DNA of 64,000 nucleotides from Agaribacterium haliotis (GCF_002312815.1 NZ_NKQJ01000001.1:496126-560125); one strand, 5' to 3'. Positions 9,555 through 19,335 are shown, numbered from the stretch's first letter. The notes: generated from the sequence alone by a model not told the origin. Numbers and translations: made by a program.

Positions 9555-10232
9555 CTACTTGCTGTGAACCTGACGATGCAGAATGGATGAAAACTCTTCA
9601 GAAAATGTTTGGTAAGCGCTGACCAAGGCATCGGCATTGGCAGAAAAACGGTTGTACGCAAGCACTGCGGGTATCGCTGCAAATAGGCCCATCGCTGTCG
9701 CCACCAGGGCTTCGGAAATACCCGGCGCTACCGTCGCCAAAGTCGCCTGATGCTGACTAGCAAGACCGCGAAAGCTGTTCATAATGCCCCACACCGTACC
9801 AAATAAACCGATATAGGGGCTGACAGAGGCGACACTGGCCAAAAACGGCAGGTTGTTTTCGAGTTTTTCTTCTTCGCGACTGACGGCTACACGCATTGCC
9901 CGCTGCGTACCCTCCATCACGGCGTCGGCATCGGCACTGCCCTGCTGACGCAAGCGCGAAAACTCTTTAAAGCCGGCGCGAAAGATATTCTCTGCGCCGT
10001 CTATGCGCTCGTCACCATTGCCACTGCGATACAACTGAGTTAAATCGACGCCGGACCAAAAGTGACTTTCAAAGTGGCGAAATAGTTTTTTTGCCCGGCG
10101 CTGGTACGAGCCCTGCTGCACAATAATGGCCCAGCTCAACACCGATGCGAGCACAAGAATAAGCATCACCAACTGCACCAATAAGCTGGCGCCACTGATT
10201 AAATGCCAAATAGATAAGGGATCCTGGCTCAT
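9555..10232 (-). CDS. tolQ: Tol-Pal proton-channel protein TolQ
   Basis: A 225-residue MotA/TolQ/ExbB protein with three helices: about residues 15-35 (LLVQLVMLILVLASVLSW), 130-155 and 170-190. The family core LPFLASVASVSPYIGLFGTVWGIMNSF is present in that order. With TolR it forms the proton channel that drives the Tol system. Its start overlaps the end of ybgC by four bases (ATGA), which suggests coupled translation. Confidence 0.97.
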   Translation of the reverse strand: MSQDPLSIWHLISGASLLVQLVMLILVLASVLSWAIIVQQGSYQRRAKKLFRHFESHFWSGVDLTQLYRSGNGDERIDGAENIFRAGFKEFSRLRQQGSADADAVMEGTQRAMRVAVSREEEKLENNLPFLASVASVSPYIGLFGTVWGIMNSFRGLASQHQATLATVAPGISEALVATAMGLFAAIPAVLAYNRFSANADALVSAYQTFSEEFSSILHRQVHSK

Positions 10233-10822
10233 GCCTCGGTCTCTCCTGATTCAGAAGTAATAGAATTTAATTGGGGTAAATGCGCACGGAGAATATTCGC
10301 CAACTGCGGCGTAAACGCCTTAGGCTTAAAGCTCACCCTGTCGACACAGACTATGCGGATAGAGCCCTCAGCGATCAATTCAAAGCCTTCAGCGATTAGA
10401 TCATAGCCCTCAGCGATTAAATCAGAGCCTTTAGCAATCAAATCAAAGCCTTTAGCAGCTGGATCAGAGCCGTCAGCGGCGAGTGTGTCAGAGCACTCAG
10501 CGCTCGGCTTAGATAAACCTGCGCCCTGTCGCCAAAGCTGCTGTTCAAACAACACAAAACTGCGGCCTAATTTCACGGGGCGGGCACTGATAAACAGCTC
10601 GTCGTCGAGGCGAGCACTTTTTTTGTAGTCGATGCTCGCCGAGGCAACCACCAGCGCGTGTTCAGCGCTGGGCAGGGCCGCTTGAGCAACACCGTTCTTG
10701 CGCAAAAAATCGCTGCGGGCGCGCTCCATAAATTTGAGGTAATTGGGGTAATACACTACACCACCGGCATCCGTATCTTCGATGTAGACACGCACGCGGC
10801 TGAAAAATTCCGTTGCCGCCAT
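10229..10822 (-). CDS. ybgC: YbgC-type acyl-CoA thioesterase with a repeat insert
   Basis: Hotdog-fold thioesterase, normally about 135 residues, here 197. The N-terminal active-site region VRVYIEDTDAGGVVYYPNYL and the C-terminal strand IRIVCVDRVSFKPKAF are typical. Between them, where E. coli YbgC has a short hairpin loop, about 50 extra residues occur at roughly positions 100-150. Much of this is a 7-residue tandem repeat such as GSDLIAE/GYDLIAE/GFELIAE. The insert keeps the frame and so probably extends a surface loop without destroying the fold. It heads the tolQRAB operon as usual. Confidence 0.92.
   Translation of the reverse strand: MAATEFFSRVRVYIEDTDAGGVVYYPNYLKFMERARSDFLRKNGVAQAALPSAEHALVVASASIDYKKSARLDDELFISARPVKLGRSFVLFEQQLWRQGAGLSKPSAECSDTLAADGSDPAAKGFDLIAKGSDLIAEGYDLIAEGFELIAEGSIRIVCVDRVSFKPKAFTPQLANILRAHLPQLNSITSESGETEA
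10362..10511 (-). repeat. 21-bp tandem repeat array inside ybgC
   Basis: Five clear 21-bp units run from 10362 to 10466, each close to the form (g/a/t)AGCCYTCAGCGATTA-ATCA on the plus strand. One or two decayed units follow to 10511. The unit length is a multiple of three, so each copy adds or removes seven residues without shifting frame. The copies have diverged from each other at several bases, which indicates the array is not brand new. Confidence 0.85.
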
Positions 10823-10828
10823 AGGGAG

Positions 10829-11863
10829 TTACAGTCCGGGCAAACCTTCCTGCTGCTGTCGCTTCGGGGCTGCCATCGCAAAATGTTTATAACAAGCATC
10901 CGTCGCCATGCGGCCACGCGGAGTGCGCACAACAAAACCCTGTTGAATTAAGTAGGGTTCAAGCACATCCTCTATCGTATCACGCTCTTCGCTGATTGCC
11001 GCAGCGAGGCTATCGACGCCAACCGGGCCGCCGCCAAACTTTTCCATAATTGCCAACAGCAGGCGCCTGTCCATATGATCAAAACCAAAGCTGTCGACAT
11101 TGAGCATATTTAAAGCAAGGTCGGCAACTTCGGCCGAGATCAAACCGTCGGCTTTTACCTCGGCGTAGTCTCTTACGCGGCGCAACAAACGATTGGCAAT
11201 ACGCGGCGTGCCGCGCGAGCGGCGAGCCACTTCGGCAGCGCCACTGTCATCGATGGCCACGCCACTCAAACGCGAAGCGCGGCTGACGATTCTAGTCAGG
11301 TCCTGCTGATTGTAAAACTCCAATCTCTGCACGATGCCAAAACGATCACGCAATGGCGACGTTAACAGACCCGCGCGCGTGGTTGCACCAACCAGCGTAA
11401 ACGGCGGTAAATCGAGTTTGATCGAACGCGCAGCCGGGCCCTCACCGATCATAATATCGAGCTGAAAGTCTTCCATCGCCGGATACAGAACTTCTTCAAC
11501 AACGGGGCTCAGGCGGTGAATCTCATCGATAAAAATAACATCGCCCGCTTCGAGATTAGTAAGCAGAGCAGCCAGGTCGCCGGCTTTTTCAAGCACGGGG
11601 CCGGAAGTGCACTTAAGGTTGGCGCCCATTTCTTCAGCGATAATATTGGCCAGCGTGGTTTTACCCAGGCCGGGCGGGCCAAAAATCAGGGTGTGATCAA
11701 GCGCTTCAGCGCGCTTGCGAGCGGCGGCAATAAAAATCTCCATCTGCTCTTTCACCGCCGGCTGACCGATATAGTCGGCCAAAGTCTTCGGGCGAACGGC
11801 CCTATCCAATTGCTCTTCTTTGGGCTGGGGCTGGGCTCCGATTAAACGGTCTTCTTCTATCAT
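10829..11863 (-). CDS. ruvB: Holliday junction branch migration helicase RuvB
   Basis: A 344-residue AAA+ ATPase that drives branch migration with RuvA. It has the Walker A motif [15 protein letters not shown], Walker [11 protein letters not shown], sensor 1 VGATTRAG, and the C-terminal winged-helix region ending in [18 protein letters not shown]. The length is normal. It follows ruvA by 67 bases and precedes ybgC by six. Confidence 0.98.
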   Translation of the reverse strand: MIEEDRLIGAQPQPKEEQLDRAVRPKTLADYIGQPAVKEQMEIFIAAARKRAEALDHTLIFGPPGLGKTTLANIIAEEMGANLKCTSGPVLEKAGDLAALLTNLEAGDVIFIDEIHRLSPVVEEVLYPAMEDFQLDIMIGEGPAARSIKLDLPPFTLVGATTRAGLLTSPLRDRFGIVQRLEFYNQQDLTRIVSRASRLSGVAIDDSGAAEVARRSRGTPRIANRLLRRVRDYAEVKADGLISAEVADLALNMLNVDSFGFDHMDRRLLLAIMEKFGGGPVGVDSLAAAISEERDTIEDVLEPYLIQQGFVVRTPRGRMATDACYKHFAMAAPKRQQQEGLPGL

Positions 11864-11930
11864 GCTCGCAGTTCGGTGCTTTTGTAATTCAATGATTTAG
11901 TGCTCAGGCAGCAGACAATGCATAAGTAAA

Positions 11931-12545
11931 TTAGGCGGGCAGCATCGACTTTAACGCCAGGCGGATCAGAGCCTCGGCACTTGCCCCCTCTTCGGGCGCA
12001 ACCTTAGACACAGCCTTGGCCGCTTCGACCGGTTTGTAACCAAGTGCCACCAGAGCACTTTCCGCTTCGGCCAGGGCCAGCTTTTGCTGGGCGCGATTCG
12101 GTGCGGCATCGTTAACAAGCGGCTCCGGCGAGCTCTGATAATCCCAGGCTTTGAGTTTATCGCGTATTTCGATGATCAAGCGCTCTGCGGTTTTTTTACC
12201 GACGCCGGGCACCTTCACCAAGGTACTGAGCTCTTCTTCCATCACACAGCGCACGATGTCATCGCGCGACATGGACATAAGCGCCAACGCCATTTTCGGG
12301 CCTACACCGCTGACCTTGATCAACAGCCGAAACAGCGCTCTGTCTTCTTTGCTGATAAAAGCAAACAGCTGCTGGTTTGTCTCCGACACCGCAAAGTGGG
12401 TGTAAACAATGGCCTCTTGACCAAGCTCCGGCAAGGCAAAAATGCTGGTCATCGGCGCCTGTAATTCATAGCCGACACCGCCACACTCCAGCAACAAATA
12501 CGGCGCCTGCTTTTCCAGCAAACACCCGCGCAAGCGACCGATCAT
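11931..12545 (-). CDS. ruvA: Holliday junction DNA-binding protein RuvA
   Basis: A 204-residue protein starting [20 protein letters not shown] with the OB fold. The two helix-hairpin-helix motifs follow ([17 protein letters not shown] and [16 protein letters not shown]), then the C-terminal RuvB-binding domain ([16 protein letters not shown]). It tetramerises on four-way junctions and loads RuvB. Its start overlaps the ruvC stop by four bases (ATGA). Confidence 0.98.
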   Translation of the reverse strand: MIGRLRGCLLEKQAPYLLLECGGVGYELQAPMTSIFALPELGQEAIVYTHFAVSETNQQLFAFISKEDRALFRLLIKVSGVGPKMALALMSMSRDDIVRCVMEEELSTLVKVPGVGKKTAERLIIEIRDKLKAWDYQSSPEPLVNDAAPNRAQQKLALAEAESALVALGYKPVEAAKAVSKVAPEEGASAEALIRLALKSMLPA

Positions 12546-13066
12546 AAGCTTATTCTTCCCCGTCGAAAGCGCAGCCCTGGCTTAAGCTGCGCCAGCGTTC
12601 GCTCACTGTTGATATGGCACAGGGCAACGGCCAGAGCATCGGCTGCATCCTCCTGTGGCACGGCACTTAGCTTTAACAAGCTGGTGACCATGTGTTGAAC
12701 CTGAGTTTTATCGGCCGCGCCCGTACCAACCACGCTCTGTTTAACCTTGCGCGCCTCGTACTCGCTAATTGCAAGCCCCCGACACGAAGCCGCAACAATG
12801 GCTGCACCGCGCGCCTGCCCGAGCTTCAAGGCCGAGCGGGCATTGTTGGCCATAAAGACGTCTTCAATGGCGCAGTGCGTGGGCCGGTACTTGTCGATCA
12901 CAAGCAGCATGTTGTCGTAAATATAAGCGAGGCGTTCGGGCAAGCTCAATTCACTCGGGATGCGAATAAGGCCGCTGGCAACATAGACAGGCTTCGCCGC
13001 CGACGCATCAAGCACAGCAAAACCGGTTTTGCGGGAGCCCGGGTCCACCCCTAGCACTAGAGACAT
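12542..13066 (-). CDS. ruvC: Crossover junction endodeoxyribonuclease RuvC
   Basis: A 174-residue resolvase. The acidic catalytic residues are visible in [20 protein letters not shown] and [14 protein letters not shown]. The open frame runs 29 codons further upstream to 13153, but RuvC proteins begin at the equivalent of [10 protein letters not shown], so the ATG at 13066 was chosen. No strong ribosome site is seen there. yebC, a common upstream neighbour, is absent; the divergent glycosyltransferase begins instead. Confidence 0.95.
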   Translation of the reverse strand: MSLVLGVDPGSRKTGFAVLDASAAKPVYVASGLIRIPSELSLPERLAYIYDNMLLVIDKYRPTHCAIEDVFMANNARSALKLGQARGAAIVAASCRGLAISEYEARKVKQSVVGTGAADKTQVQHMVTSLLKLSAVPQEDAADALAVALCHINSERTLAQLKPGLRFRRGRISL

Positions 13067-13195
13067 AGCTGGATATTTACTCAGTATTTCTCGGCGGAGT
13101 TTTTCAGTTTCACCAGGGGATGTCAAGCTGAGTACAGGCTGGCGAGATGACATAGTACCGCTAACAGCATTAATGCCCGCAAGCGCACATTGCTT

Positions 13196-13201
13196 TATAA
13201 T
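13196..13201 (+). promoter_or_regulatory. Candidate -10 box of the glycan gene block
   Basis: A perfect TATAAT lies 30 bases before the glycosyltransferase start at 13232. The -35 region about 17 bases upstream is poor. It fits a promoter reading away from ruvC. Confidence 0.4.
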
Positions 13202-13231
13202 CCGCCGGCAAAATCACGGCATCCCAACTTC

Positions 13232-14050
13232 ATGAAACTAAAAGAACTCCCCGCTTCGCTGCTGCGCTCGGCTCAGTTGTCACTGCAAAAGCCATCGAGC
13301 TTAAGCGCCAAAGCCAACAAGCGCGCCGAAGGTTTAATTGTTTCATTCACCTCGATAGCACCGCGCCTGCACGTCGTACATCTAACGGTACGCAGCCTGC
13401 TCGCCCAAAGTGTTGAAGCCGATTTTATTGTTCTGTGGCTGCAAAAAGGCCTTGAAAACAAAGTGCCCAAGCGCTTGCTTAAACTGCAAAGTGATCAATT
13501 TAAAATCAACTACGTCGATGAGGGCTGCTCTCATCGCAAGTTAGTCGAGGCCATGCGCCACTACCCCGGTAAAAGTGTGGTCACCTGTGACGACGACATG
13601 CTCTACGGCCCGGACTGGCTCGAGCGCCTCTGGCACGAACACCAGCGCTTCCCGCACAGTGTTATCGCCCACGAGTGCCGGCGCATTGCAACGGACAAAT
13701 CGGGTAAGACCCTGCCCTACAAATACTGGCAGAGCGAAGAGTGTGGCCTCAGCCACCGCAATACCTTAGCCATCGGTTACGGTGGTGTGCTCTACCCTGC
13801 CGGCCTGATGCCCGAGCAGAGCCTTGAACGCGAACTGTATATGCAGCTGGCGCCGCGCGCCGACGATCTGTGGTTTAAAGCCATGAGCCTTCGCGCCGGC
13901 ATCGACACCCGGCGCAGCGAACTGAGCCGCCCCAAACCACAACCGATCGCATTTAGCCAAAGTTTTTCATTAAAAAAACACAATGTGCGCGAAGACGGCA
14001 ACCTGCTACAGTGGAATGCTTTGGCCGAGCACTTTGCGCTCAACTTATAA
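13232..14050 (+). CDS. Putative glycosyltransferase
   Basis: A 272-residue protein without signal peptide or membrane segment. Residues about 36-130 look like a GT-A fold: a strand LIVSFTSIAPRLHVV, then VVTCDDDMLYGPDWLE, whose DDD resembles the metal- and nucleotide-sugar-binding DxD motif. A later SHRNTLAIGYGGVLYPAG is typical of acceptor-side loops in surface-glycan transferases. The start was set at ATG 13232 (MKLKEL) and not at the earlier in-frame ATG 13190. The donor and acceptor cannot be read from sequence; the surrounding genes point to lipopolysaccharide core or another surface glycan. Confidence 0.75.
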   Translation: MKLKELPASLLRSAQLSLQKPSSLSAKANKRAEGLIVSFTSIAPRLHVVHLTVRSLLAQSVEADFIVLWLQKGLENKVPKRLLKLQSDQFKINYVDEGCSHRKLVEAMRHYPGKSVVTCDDDMLYGPDWLERLWHEHQRFPHSVIAHECRRIATDKSGKTLPYKYWQSEECGLSHRNTLAIGYGGVLYPAGLMPEQSLERELYMQLAPRADDLWFKAMSLRAGIDTRRSELSRPKPQPIAFSQSFSLKKHNVREDGNLLQWNALAEHFALNL

Positions 14051-14099
14051 GATCACCCAAAAACAACAGCTTAAAGTTAACAGTAAATAGGCACCGAGC

Positions 14100-14939
14100 T
14101 TGAAAATCAGCGTTATTTTTACCACCTACAACAGCCCGGCTTGGCTTGAAAAAGTACTGTGGGGTTTTAGCTGTCAGACCGACAAAGATTTTGAAGTCCT
14201 GGTTGCCGACGACGGCTCCGGCGACGAGACCCGAGCAGTGATAGAACGCTTCCAGCAAAGCGGCGAGTTCTCACTCAAGCATATTTGGCACAAAGACGAG
14301 GGCTTTAAAAAATGCGAGATACTCAATAAAGCCATTATCGCCTCGAGCGGCGACTACATAATTATGACCGACGGCGACTGCATTCCGCGCAAAGATTTTG
14401 TTGCTGTACACCGGCAGCACGCCCAGCCGGGCCACTTTTTATCCGGTGGCTATTTCAAATTACCCATGGGCACCAGTCGCCAAATCAACCGGGAAGATAT
14501 TCAAAGTGGTCGCTGCTTTAACAAAAGCTGGCTGCTAAAAAACGGCGTAAAAAACTCACACAAGCTGATGAAGCTAAGTGCAGGCCCGCTGCGCGCAAGC
14601 CTTTTTAACGCACTCACCCCAACCAAACGCACCTGGAACGGCCACAACGCCTCTTGCTTTAAAAGCGACATGCTCAAAGTTAACGGCTTTGATGAGCGCA
14701 TGGGCTACGGTGGTCAAGATGTCGAATTTGGCCTGCGCCTGAAAAACCTCGGTTTAAAAGCTAAACAAATACGCTATAGCGCCATTGTTATCCATCTAGA
14801 CCACAAGCGCGGTTACGCCACACAAGAAAGCATCGAAGCCAACCGAAAAATGCGCGCCCACACCATTGAGGCCAAGGTTATATCCACCCCCGTCGGCATC
14901 AGCCAGCGCCTCGAAATCGACAGCAAAAATCGCGTATAA
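14100..14939 (+). CDS. Family 2 glycosyltransferase
   Basis: A 279-residue GT-A enzyme. The N-terminus KISVIFTTYNSPAWLEKVL is the classic GT2 opening, followed by VLVADDGSGDETR and the DxD-like MTDGDCIPRKDF. The C-terminal YGGQDVEFGLRLKNLG resembles the galactosyltransferase-like acceptor domain of chondroitin-synthase-type GT2 proteins. The start is taken as TTG at 14100, because the fold begins immediately after it and no ATG precedes it. It follows the previous transferase by 49 bases. Confidence 0.85.
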   Translation: MKISVIFTTYNSPAWLEKVLWGFSCQTDKDFEVLVADDGSGDETRAVIERFQQSGEFSLKHIWHKDEGFKKCEILNKAIIASSGDYIIMTDGDCIPRKDFVAVHRQHAQPGHFLSGGYFKLPMGTSRQINREDIQSGRCFNKSWLLKNGVKNSHKLMKLSAGPLRASLFNALTPTKRTWNGHNASCFKSDMLKVNGFDERMGYGGQDVEFGLRLKNLGLKAKQIRYSAIVIHLDHKRGYATQESIEANRKMRAHTIEAKVISTPVGISQRLEIDSKNRV

Positions 14940-14941
14940 AA

Positions 14942-16108
14942 TCAGGCGTAACCACCGCCGCGCTTTAAAAAAGGCAAAAGGCGCATGGTGATAAGTTTGC
15001 CGTCAGCGGGGTGCTGAAGCAGCGAGCGAATCGCCGCCTCTGGTGCAAGATAACTCTGGTAGTAGTCAATCGCAGCGGCGCTCATCTGTCGCCACCTCGT
15101 TTCGGGCATGGCCATGGCATCGGCAACAACCTGCTTAAGAGAAGTGTCATCGCTGTAGACAAGGCAGTTTTTGCCGTGCTCAAGCGCGGGAAACAACAAG
15201 CGGTTGTACTGCAAAATAGGCACAACCCCAAGCGCTAAGGACTCAATCAAGTTGTGGGACATTGGGTAGCGCACCCCCGGTAAAGCCAGAAAAAAGCGCG
15301 CTTTTGCCAAACTTGCCAGCCACTGATCGGCGCCAATCTTGCACTGTGAATTCTCTATCACTTGAATACCGGGCCAATCAGAATTTAAGTGCTCGCCAAG
15401 TGTTTGCTGCTCGCTAGTCTGACGCCACTGGGGCCCAAAAGCCGACTTTAATACGGCCAGGGCCTTGGCGCGCGGCATCACCGAGTATATTTTTTCTATC
15501 GCCGCTTTGCTGTACTTGCCTTCCTGAGCACCGCCGCCAAAAAACACCGACCACTGGCGCCGGGTTTGACGCAAGTGCTTAAGCTGTAAATCCTGGGCAC
15601 TGCGATAGACACCGGAAAACATAGGGAAAGGCATCGGGAAGTCCGTCGATGCCTCATTGAAATCGCTGTCAAAACTGACCCGCACGGCTTTCTGGGCCGC
15701 GTTGAAATAACTGCTGCGCTTCGGTGCATCACTGACAAGCACAAAAGGCTGGGCCGGCGCCTGCCCGCGCAATACTTGCAGGGCCTGCTGCTGCACAAAG
15801 GCTTTGTGTTTGTGGTGCAGGTTGCTCAAAAAACTATAGCGATCCACCACGAAAGGCTGAAAACCCGCGCGTTGAAAAAAAGTGTAGAGCGCATAAAAGC
15901 GCCGCCCCTGGGGCCCGTCGATACGCTTTGAAAAAAAATCAAACAACACAACGGCGCTATTGCTCTGTTCAGGCACAGAAAATACCGGCGCCGCTGCAAA
16001 GTGCGCACGCAACTTGCGATAGCGCTGAAAACTCTTAAAACACAAAAAACAGCGGAACTCTCGAATAGAGTGATCGAGATAGTGAGAAAAATTCTGCAAA
16101 GCGTACAT
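14942..16108 (-). CDS. Putative GT-B glycosyltransferase, antisense to its neighbours
   Basis: A 388-residue protein. Its C-terminal half (FFLALPGVRYPMSHNLIESLALGVVPILQYN...) looks like the donor-binding half of GT-B or exostosin-like transferases, where an E near SLALGVVPI binds the nucleotide sugar. The N-terminal half is not recognised. The start is ATG 16108, because GGAGGG lies seven bases upstream; an in-frame TTG at 16123 is less likely. It runs against the flanking glycan genes and converges with the upstream transferase, two bases apart. Confidence 0.7.
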   Translation of the reverse strand: MYALQNFSHYLDHSIREFRCFLCFKSFQRYRKLRAHFAAAPVFSVPEQSNSAVVLFDFFSKRIDGPQGRRFYALYTFFQRAGFQPFVVDRYSFLSNLHHKHKAFVQQQALQVLRGQAPAQPFVLVSDAPKRSSYFNAAQKAVRVSFDSDFNEASTDFPMPFPMFSGVYRSAQDLQLKHLRQTRRQWSVFFGGGAQEGKYSKAAIEKIYSVMPRAKALAVLKSAFGPQWRQTSEQQTLGEHLNSDWPGIQVIENSQCKIGADQWLASLAKARFFLALPGVRYPMSHNLIESLALGVVPILQYNRLLFPALEHGKNCLVYSDDTSLKQVVADAMAMPETRWRQMSAAAIDYYQSYLAPEAAIRSLLQHPADGKLITMRLLPFLKRGGGYA

Positions 16109-16197
16109 CGCCGCGCCCTCCAAAACCCGAAGCCAAGCCAGCGCAGCATCAAACTGCTATGATGCGGGGTTTTTCAGCTCAGCTTCGAAAATACAAC

Positions 16198-17190
16198 ATG
16201 GACAACGAGATAGACGCCGTCATTACCTGGGTAGATGGCAGCGACACTAAGCACCTGGATAAGCTCACAGACTATTTACGCAAACGCGGCCTTAGCCGCC
16301 CGGCCTCAGTCAACGCAGACCGCTTAAGCGACCTTGGCGAAATCGAATACTGCGTCGCTTCGCTGCTGGAGTTTGCCCCGTGGCTGCACAAAATCTATAT
16401 CGTCACTGACAAGCAGACACCGGCGTTTTTAAATAAACAGCTAAGCCCAAGCGCCAAAAACAAAATCACAGTAATCGATCACCAACAGATCTTTAGCGAT
16501 CACGAAGACAAGCTGCCGTGCTTTAACGCCCGCTCCATCCAAACGATGCTGCACCGCATACCCGGCTTAAAAGAGCGCTATCTCTATCTGAATGATGACT
16601 TTGCTTTGTTACAGAACGTTGAAATAGACGACTTTTTTATACAAAAAAAAATGGTGCTGCGCGGCCAGTGGTCGCTGCTGCCACCAAAAAAACTCAACCC
16701 GTCGGGGCTAAAGCGCCAGCTGAAAAGCTTGTTAAATCGGCGCTTCAGCCCGCGCCCGAGTTATTTATATGCACAACAGCTGGCGGCGTATCACGCTGGC
16801 TTAACATACCGCTACTTAAAACTCGAGCACAATGCCCACCCCTGCCTCAAACAAGACATGCTTGAGCTGGAACACAACAAACGCGAGCTGTTTAGCAACA
16901 ACATAACACCGCCATTTCGAGACCACCGCCAGTTTATGGTCTATGCCTACAGTGCCTATCGCCATATAAAATCCGGCCAGTTTTGCATCGACAAACAGCA
17001 CAAGACCCTGACGCTCTACCCCGGCAGGCAAGATCTCGCGCAGACAAACAAACTCATGCAGCAGGCAAATGAAGACAGCAGCTACATGTTTTGCTGCGTG
17101 CAAAGTTTAAGCAGCGGCAGCCCGGCACAGATAAGCAGCATTAAGAGCTGGCTCGGCAGTCGTATCCCGGTCGAGAAGTACTGGCACTAG
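16198..17190 (+). CDS. Stealth-family sugar-phosphate transferase
   Basis: A 330-residue protein of the Stealth group, which includes bacterial capsule hexose-1-phosphate transferases and the catalytic part of human GNPTAB. Conserved region 1 is IDAVITWVDGSD at residues 4-15. Conserved region 2 spans LPCFNARSIQTMLHRIPGL and YLYLNDDFAL. A later segment FRDHRQFMVYAYSAY corresponds to the C-terminal conserved blocks. This implies a phosphodiester-linked sugar on the surface glycan. The start at 16198 (MDNEID) places region 1 at the N-terminus as usual; an upstream ATG at 16159 is possible. Confidence 0.88.
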   Translation: MDNEIDAVITWVDGSDTKHLDKLTDYLRKRGLSRPASVNADRLSDLGEIEYCVASLLEFAPWLHKIYIVTDKQTPAFLNKQLSPSAKNKITVIDHQQIFSDHEDKLPCFNARSIQTMLHRIPGLKERYLYLNDDFALLQNVEIDDFFIQKKMVLRGQWSLLPPKKLNPSGLKRQLKSLLNRRFSPRPSYLYAQQLAAYHAGLTYRYLKLEHNAHPCLKQDMLELEHNKRELFSNNITPPFRDHRQFMVYAYSAYRHIKSGQFCIDKQHKTLTLYPGRQDLAQTNKLMQQANEDSSYMFCCVQSLSSGSPAQISSIKSWLGSRIPVEKYWH

Positions 17191-17287
17191 CTGCGCGGCA
17201 TTGCCCATCGAGCATTGCCGGCCCCAGGGCACCCGCCAACAGCGTAAATCTGGCATAATAACCAGCTAACCGCAGCAGATCGCCACC

Positions 17288-18361
17288 ATGTCAAAATCTC
17301 AGAAGCCGCGCATAGAAGTTATCATCGGCAACAGCAACAAGCGCTTTTCGGGTGTTAGCTCAACCATGCTGCAAACCCTTGAGTACCAGCGCCACGAAAC
17401 AGATATCGCCGTGCTCGGCAAGGCCCACCTCGACGGCGAGCTCAGCGAGCTCGGTTACAGCTTTAACAGCTTGAGAAAAGCGCTAAAGCAGCCACTGGAG
17501 CACGGCCGCTTTCGGGTTTTTCACGCCAGGCGCAACGACGAGATGATCCAGGCGCTGATTCTCAAACACATATGCCGGGTAAAAATGCGCATTCTTTTTA
17601 CCTCAACGGCGCAGCGCTATCACAGCCGTTTTAGCCGCTGGTTGATGAGTAAAATGGACTGTGTTATCTCGACCTGCGCCGCCGCCGGCAAGTACTTAAA
17701 CCCGCCGCCTGCCAAACTCATCGCCCACGGCATACGCACGGATATCTATCGCCCCGCGACACAGCGCTCAAATAAGAGCATTCAAATTGCTATGTTTGGC
17801 CGCGTGCGCAAACAAAAAGGCAGCGACCTGTTTGTCAAAGCCTGTTTAGCCGTATTGCCGCGCTTCCCCAACTGCAAGGCCCTGATTGTCGGCGCGATCA
17901 GCCCGGAGAACCAAAGCCTGGTTGATCAGCTGCGCCAGCGCATCAAGCAGGCAGGCTTAGAGCAAAGAATCGAATTTACCGGCGAGCTCGACTTTAATCA
18001 GCTGCCCGAGCTCTTTCGTCAAAGTCACCTTGTTGCGGCCTTAAGTCACACCGAGGGTTTTGGGCTTACCGTGCTTGAGGCCATGAGCAGCGGCGCCGCC
18101 GTGCTGGCAACTGAGGCCGGCGCCTGGCCGGAAATTATCGAGCAAGGTGTACAGGGCTGGGTGGTGCCAACCGGGGCGCAGCAGGCCATCAACGAAAAAC
18201 TCGAACTTATGCTCAGCGATACGGACAAACTTATTAGCATGGGCCTGGCCGGGCGCGAGCGTGTGCTGAAATGTTATCGTATCGAACACGAAGCCGAGCA
18301 GCTGTGCGAGCTATACCGCGCCATGCAGGCGGCAGATTTTAACAGCGCCAAACTAAACTGA
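17288..18361 (+). CDS. Family 4 glycosyltransferase
   Basis: A 357-residue GT-B enzyme. The Rossmann-like C-terminal domain begins IQIAMFGRVRKQKGSDLFVKA. It contains the donor-binding motif SHTEGFGLTVLEAMSSGAAVLAT, with Glu in the EX7E pattern, followed by GAWPEIIEQGVQGWVV. The N-terminal acceptor domain has KLIAHGIRTDIYRP at the domain junction. It resembles mannosyl/glucosyl transferases of LPS core synthesis. It lies 97 bases after the Stealth gene and 23 before the acyltransferase. Confidence 0.9.
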   Translation: MSKSQKPRIEVIIGNSNKRFSGVSSTMLQTLEYQRHETDIAVLGKAHLDGELSELGYSFNSLRKALKQPLEHGRFRVFHARRNDEMIQALILKHICRVKMRILFTSTAQRYHSRFSRWLMSKMDCVISTCAAAGKYLNPPPAKLIAHGIRTDIYRPATQRSNKSIQIAMFGRVRKQKGSDLFVKACLAVLPRFPNCKALIVGAISPENQSLVDQLRQRIKQAGLEQRIEFTGELDFNQLPELFRQSHLVAALSHTEGFGLTVLEAMSSGAAVLATEAGAWPEIIEQGVQGWVVPTGAQQAINEKLELMLSDTDKLISMGLAGRERVLKCYRIEHEAEQLCELYRAMQAADFNSAKLN

Positions 18362-18384
18362 GCACCGACTGAATTTTAACACCG

Positions 18385-19308
18385 ATGACTCCCGATCAAT
18401 TTCGCAAACAACTGCTTCACCCCCGCTACTGGCCGTCGTGGCTGGCCTTTTGTTTGTGGTGGAGCTTTTGCCAATTGTTGCCGCTAGCCGCACAGATCTG
18501 GCTTGGCCGCAGAGTTGGGCGCTTGCTCTATAAACTCGGCGGATCAAGAAAACACATTGCCGAAAGAAATATCGAGCTGTGCTACCCCGAGCTCGACAAA
18601 GCCCAACAGCAACACCTGGTCAAACGCATACTCGAAGAAACGGCGATCGGCATCTTTGAAAGCGGCTGTGCATGGTTTTGGCCCAACTGGCGCTTTCGCA
18701 GGCTTTATGAAATTAAAGGCAAAAACCACATCGATAAAGCGCTTGCCGACGCCCAGGGTGTACTGTTCTTAGGTGTGCACTTCACCACCATCGAAATTGG
18801 CGCATCCATGGTCAACCTGGAGTTTCCTATCTCTGGTTTTTATCGGCCGCACACCAATGCCGTCTACGAGTGGGTGCAGGCCAAAGGGCGTGTGCGCCGC
18901 AACAAAGGCAGCAGCGTTATTCCCAACGGTGATGTGCGCGGCATACTCAAAGCACTGCGGGCGGGTAAAATCATTAACTACGCCCCGGATCAAGATTACG
19001 GCAAGCGGCGCTCGGTTTTTAGCCCGTTCTTTGGCATCGCCGCCGCAACGGTTAAAGCGCCGAGCCAACTGGCGTCTGCAGGGCGCGCACAAGTGCTAAC
19101 CTGGGTCACACGCCGCTGCCCTAAAACAAACAAATACCTAATCGAAATTGGCGACAGCCTCAACGGTAAACTCGGCCAGGGTGAGCTTGCCGATGCCGAG
19201 TTAATCAACACCTTTATTGAAAAAGAAGTCAGGCAGAACACCGAACAGTATTTGTGGGTACACCGCCGTTTTAAAACTCGCCCGGACGGCGAGGCCACAC
19301 TTTATTAA
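18385..19308 (+). CDS. LpxL/LpxM-like lipid A late acyltransferase
   Basis: A 307-residue membrane-anchored acyltransferase. An N-terminal hydrophobic helix (about residues 17-37) is followed by the catalytic HX4E motif in LGVHFTTIEIG. The family block YRPHTNAVYEWVQAKGRVRRNKG, and then INYAPDQDYGKRRSVFSPFFG, are also present. It should add a secondary fatty acid to Kdo-lipid A. LpxL and LpxM cannot be told apart here. Its place among glycosyltransferases fits LPS assembly. Confidence 0.9.
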   Translation: MTPDQFRKQLLHPRYWPSWLAFCLWWSFCQLLPLAAQIWLGRRVGRLLYKLGGSRKHIAERNIELCYPELDKAQQQHLVKRILEETAIGIFESGCAWFWPNWRFRRLYEIKGKNHIDKALADAQGVLFLGVHFTTIEIGASMVNLEFPISGFYRPHTNAVYEWVQAKGRVRRNKGSSVIPNGDVRGILKALRAGKIINYAPDQDYGKRRSVFSPFFGIAAATVKAPSQLASAGRAQVLTWVTRRCPKTNKYLIEIGDSLNGKLGQGELADAELINTFIEKEVRQNTEQYLWVHRRFKTRPDGEATLY

Positions 19309-19335
19309 GCTGCATAATTAAGTTTGAGTTGAACT

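Noticed and set aside
13067-13153. 29-residue N-terminal extension of RuvC
   Set aside because: RuvC proteins begin at the VLGVDPG strand, and no ribosome site supports the longer start.
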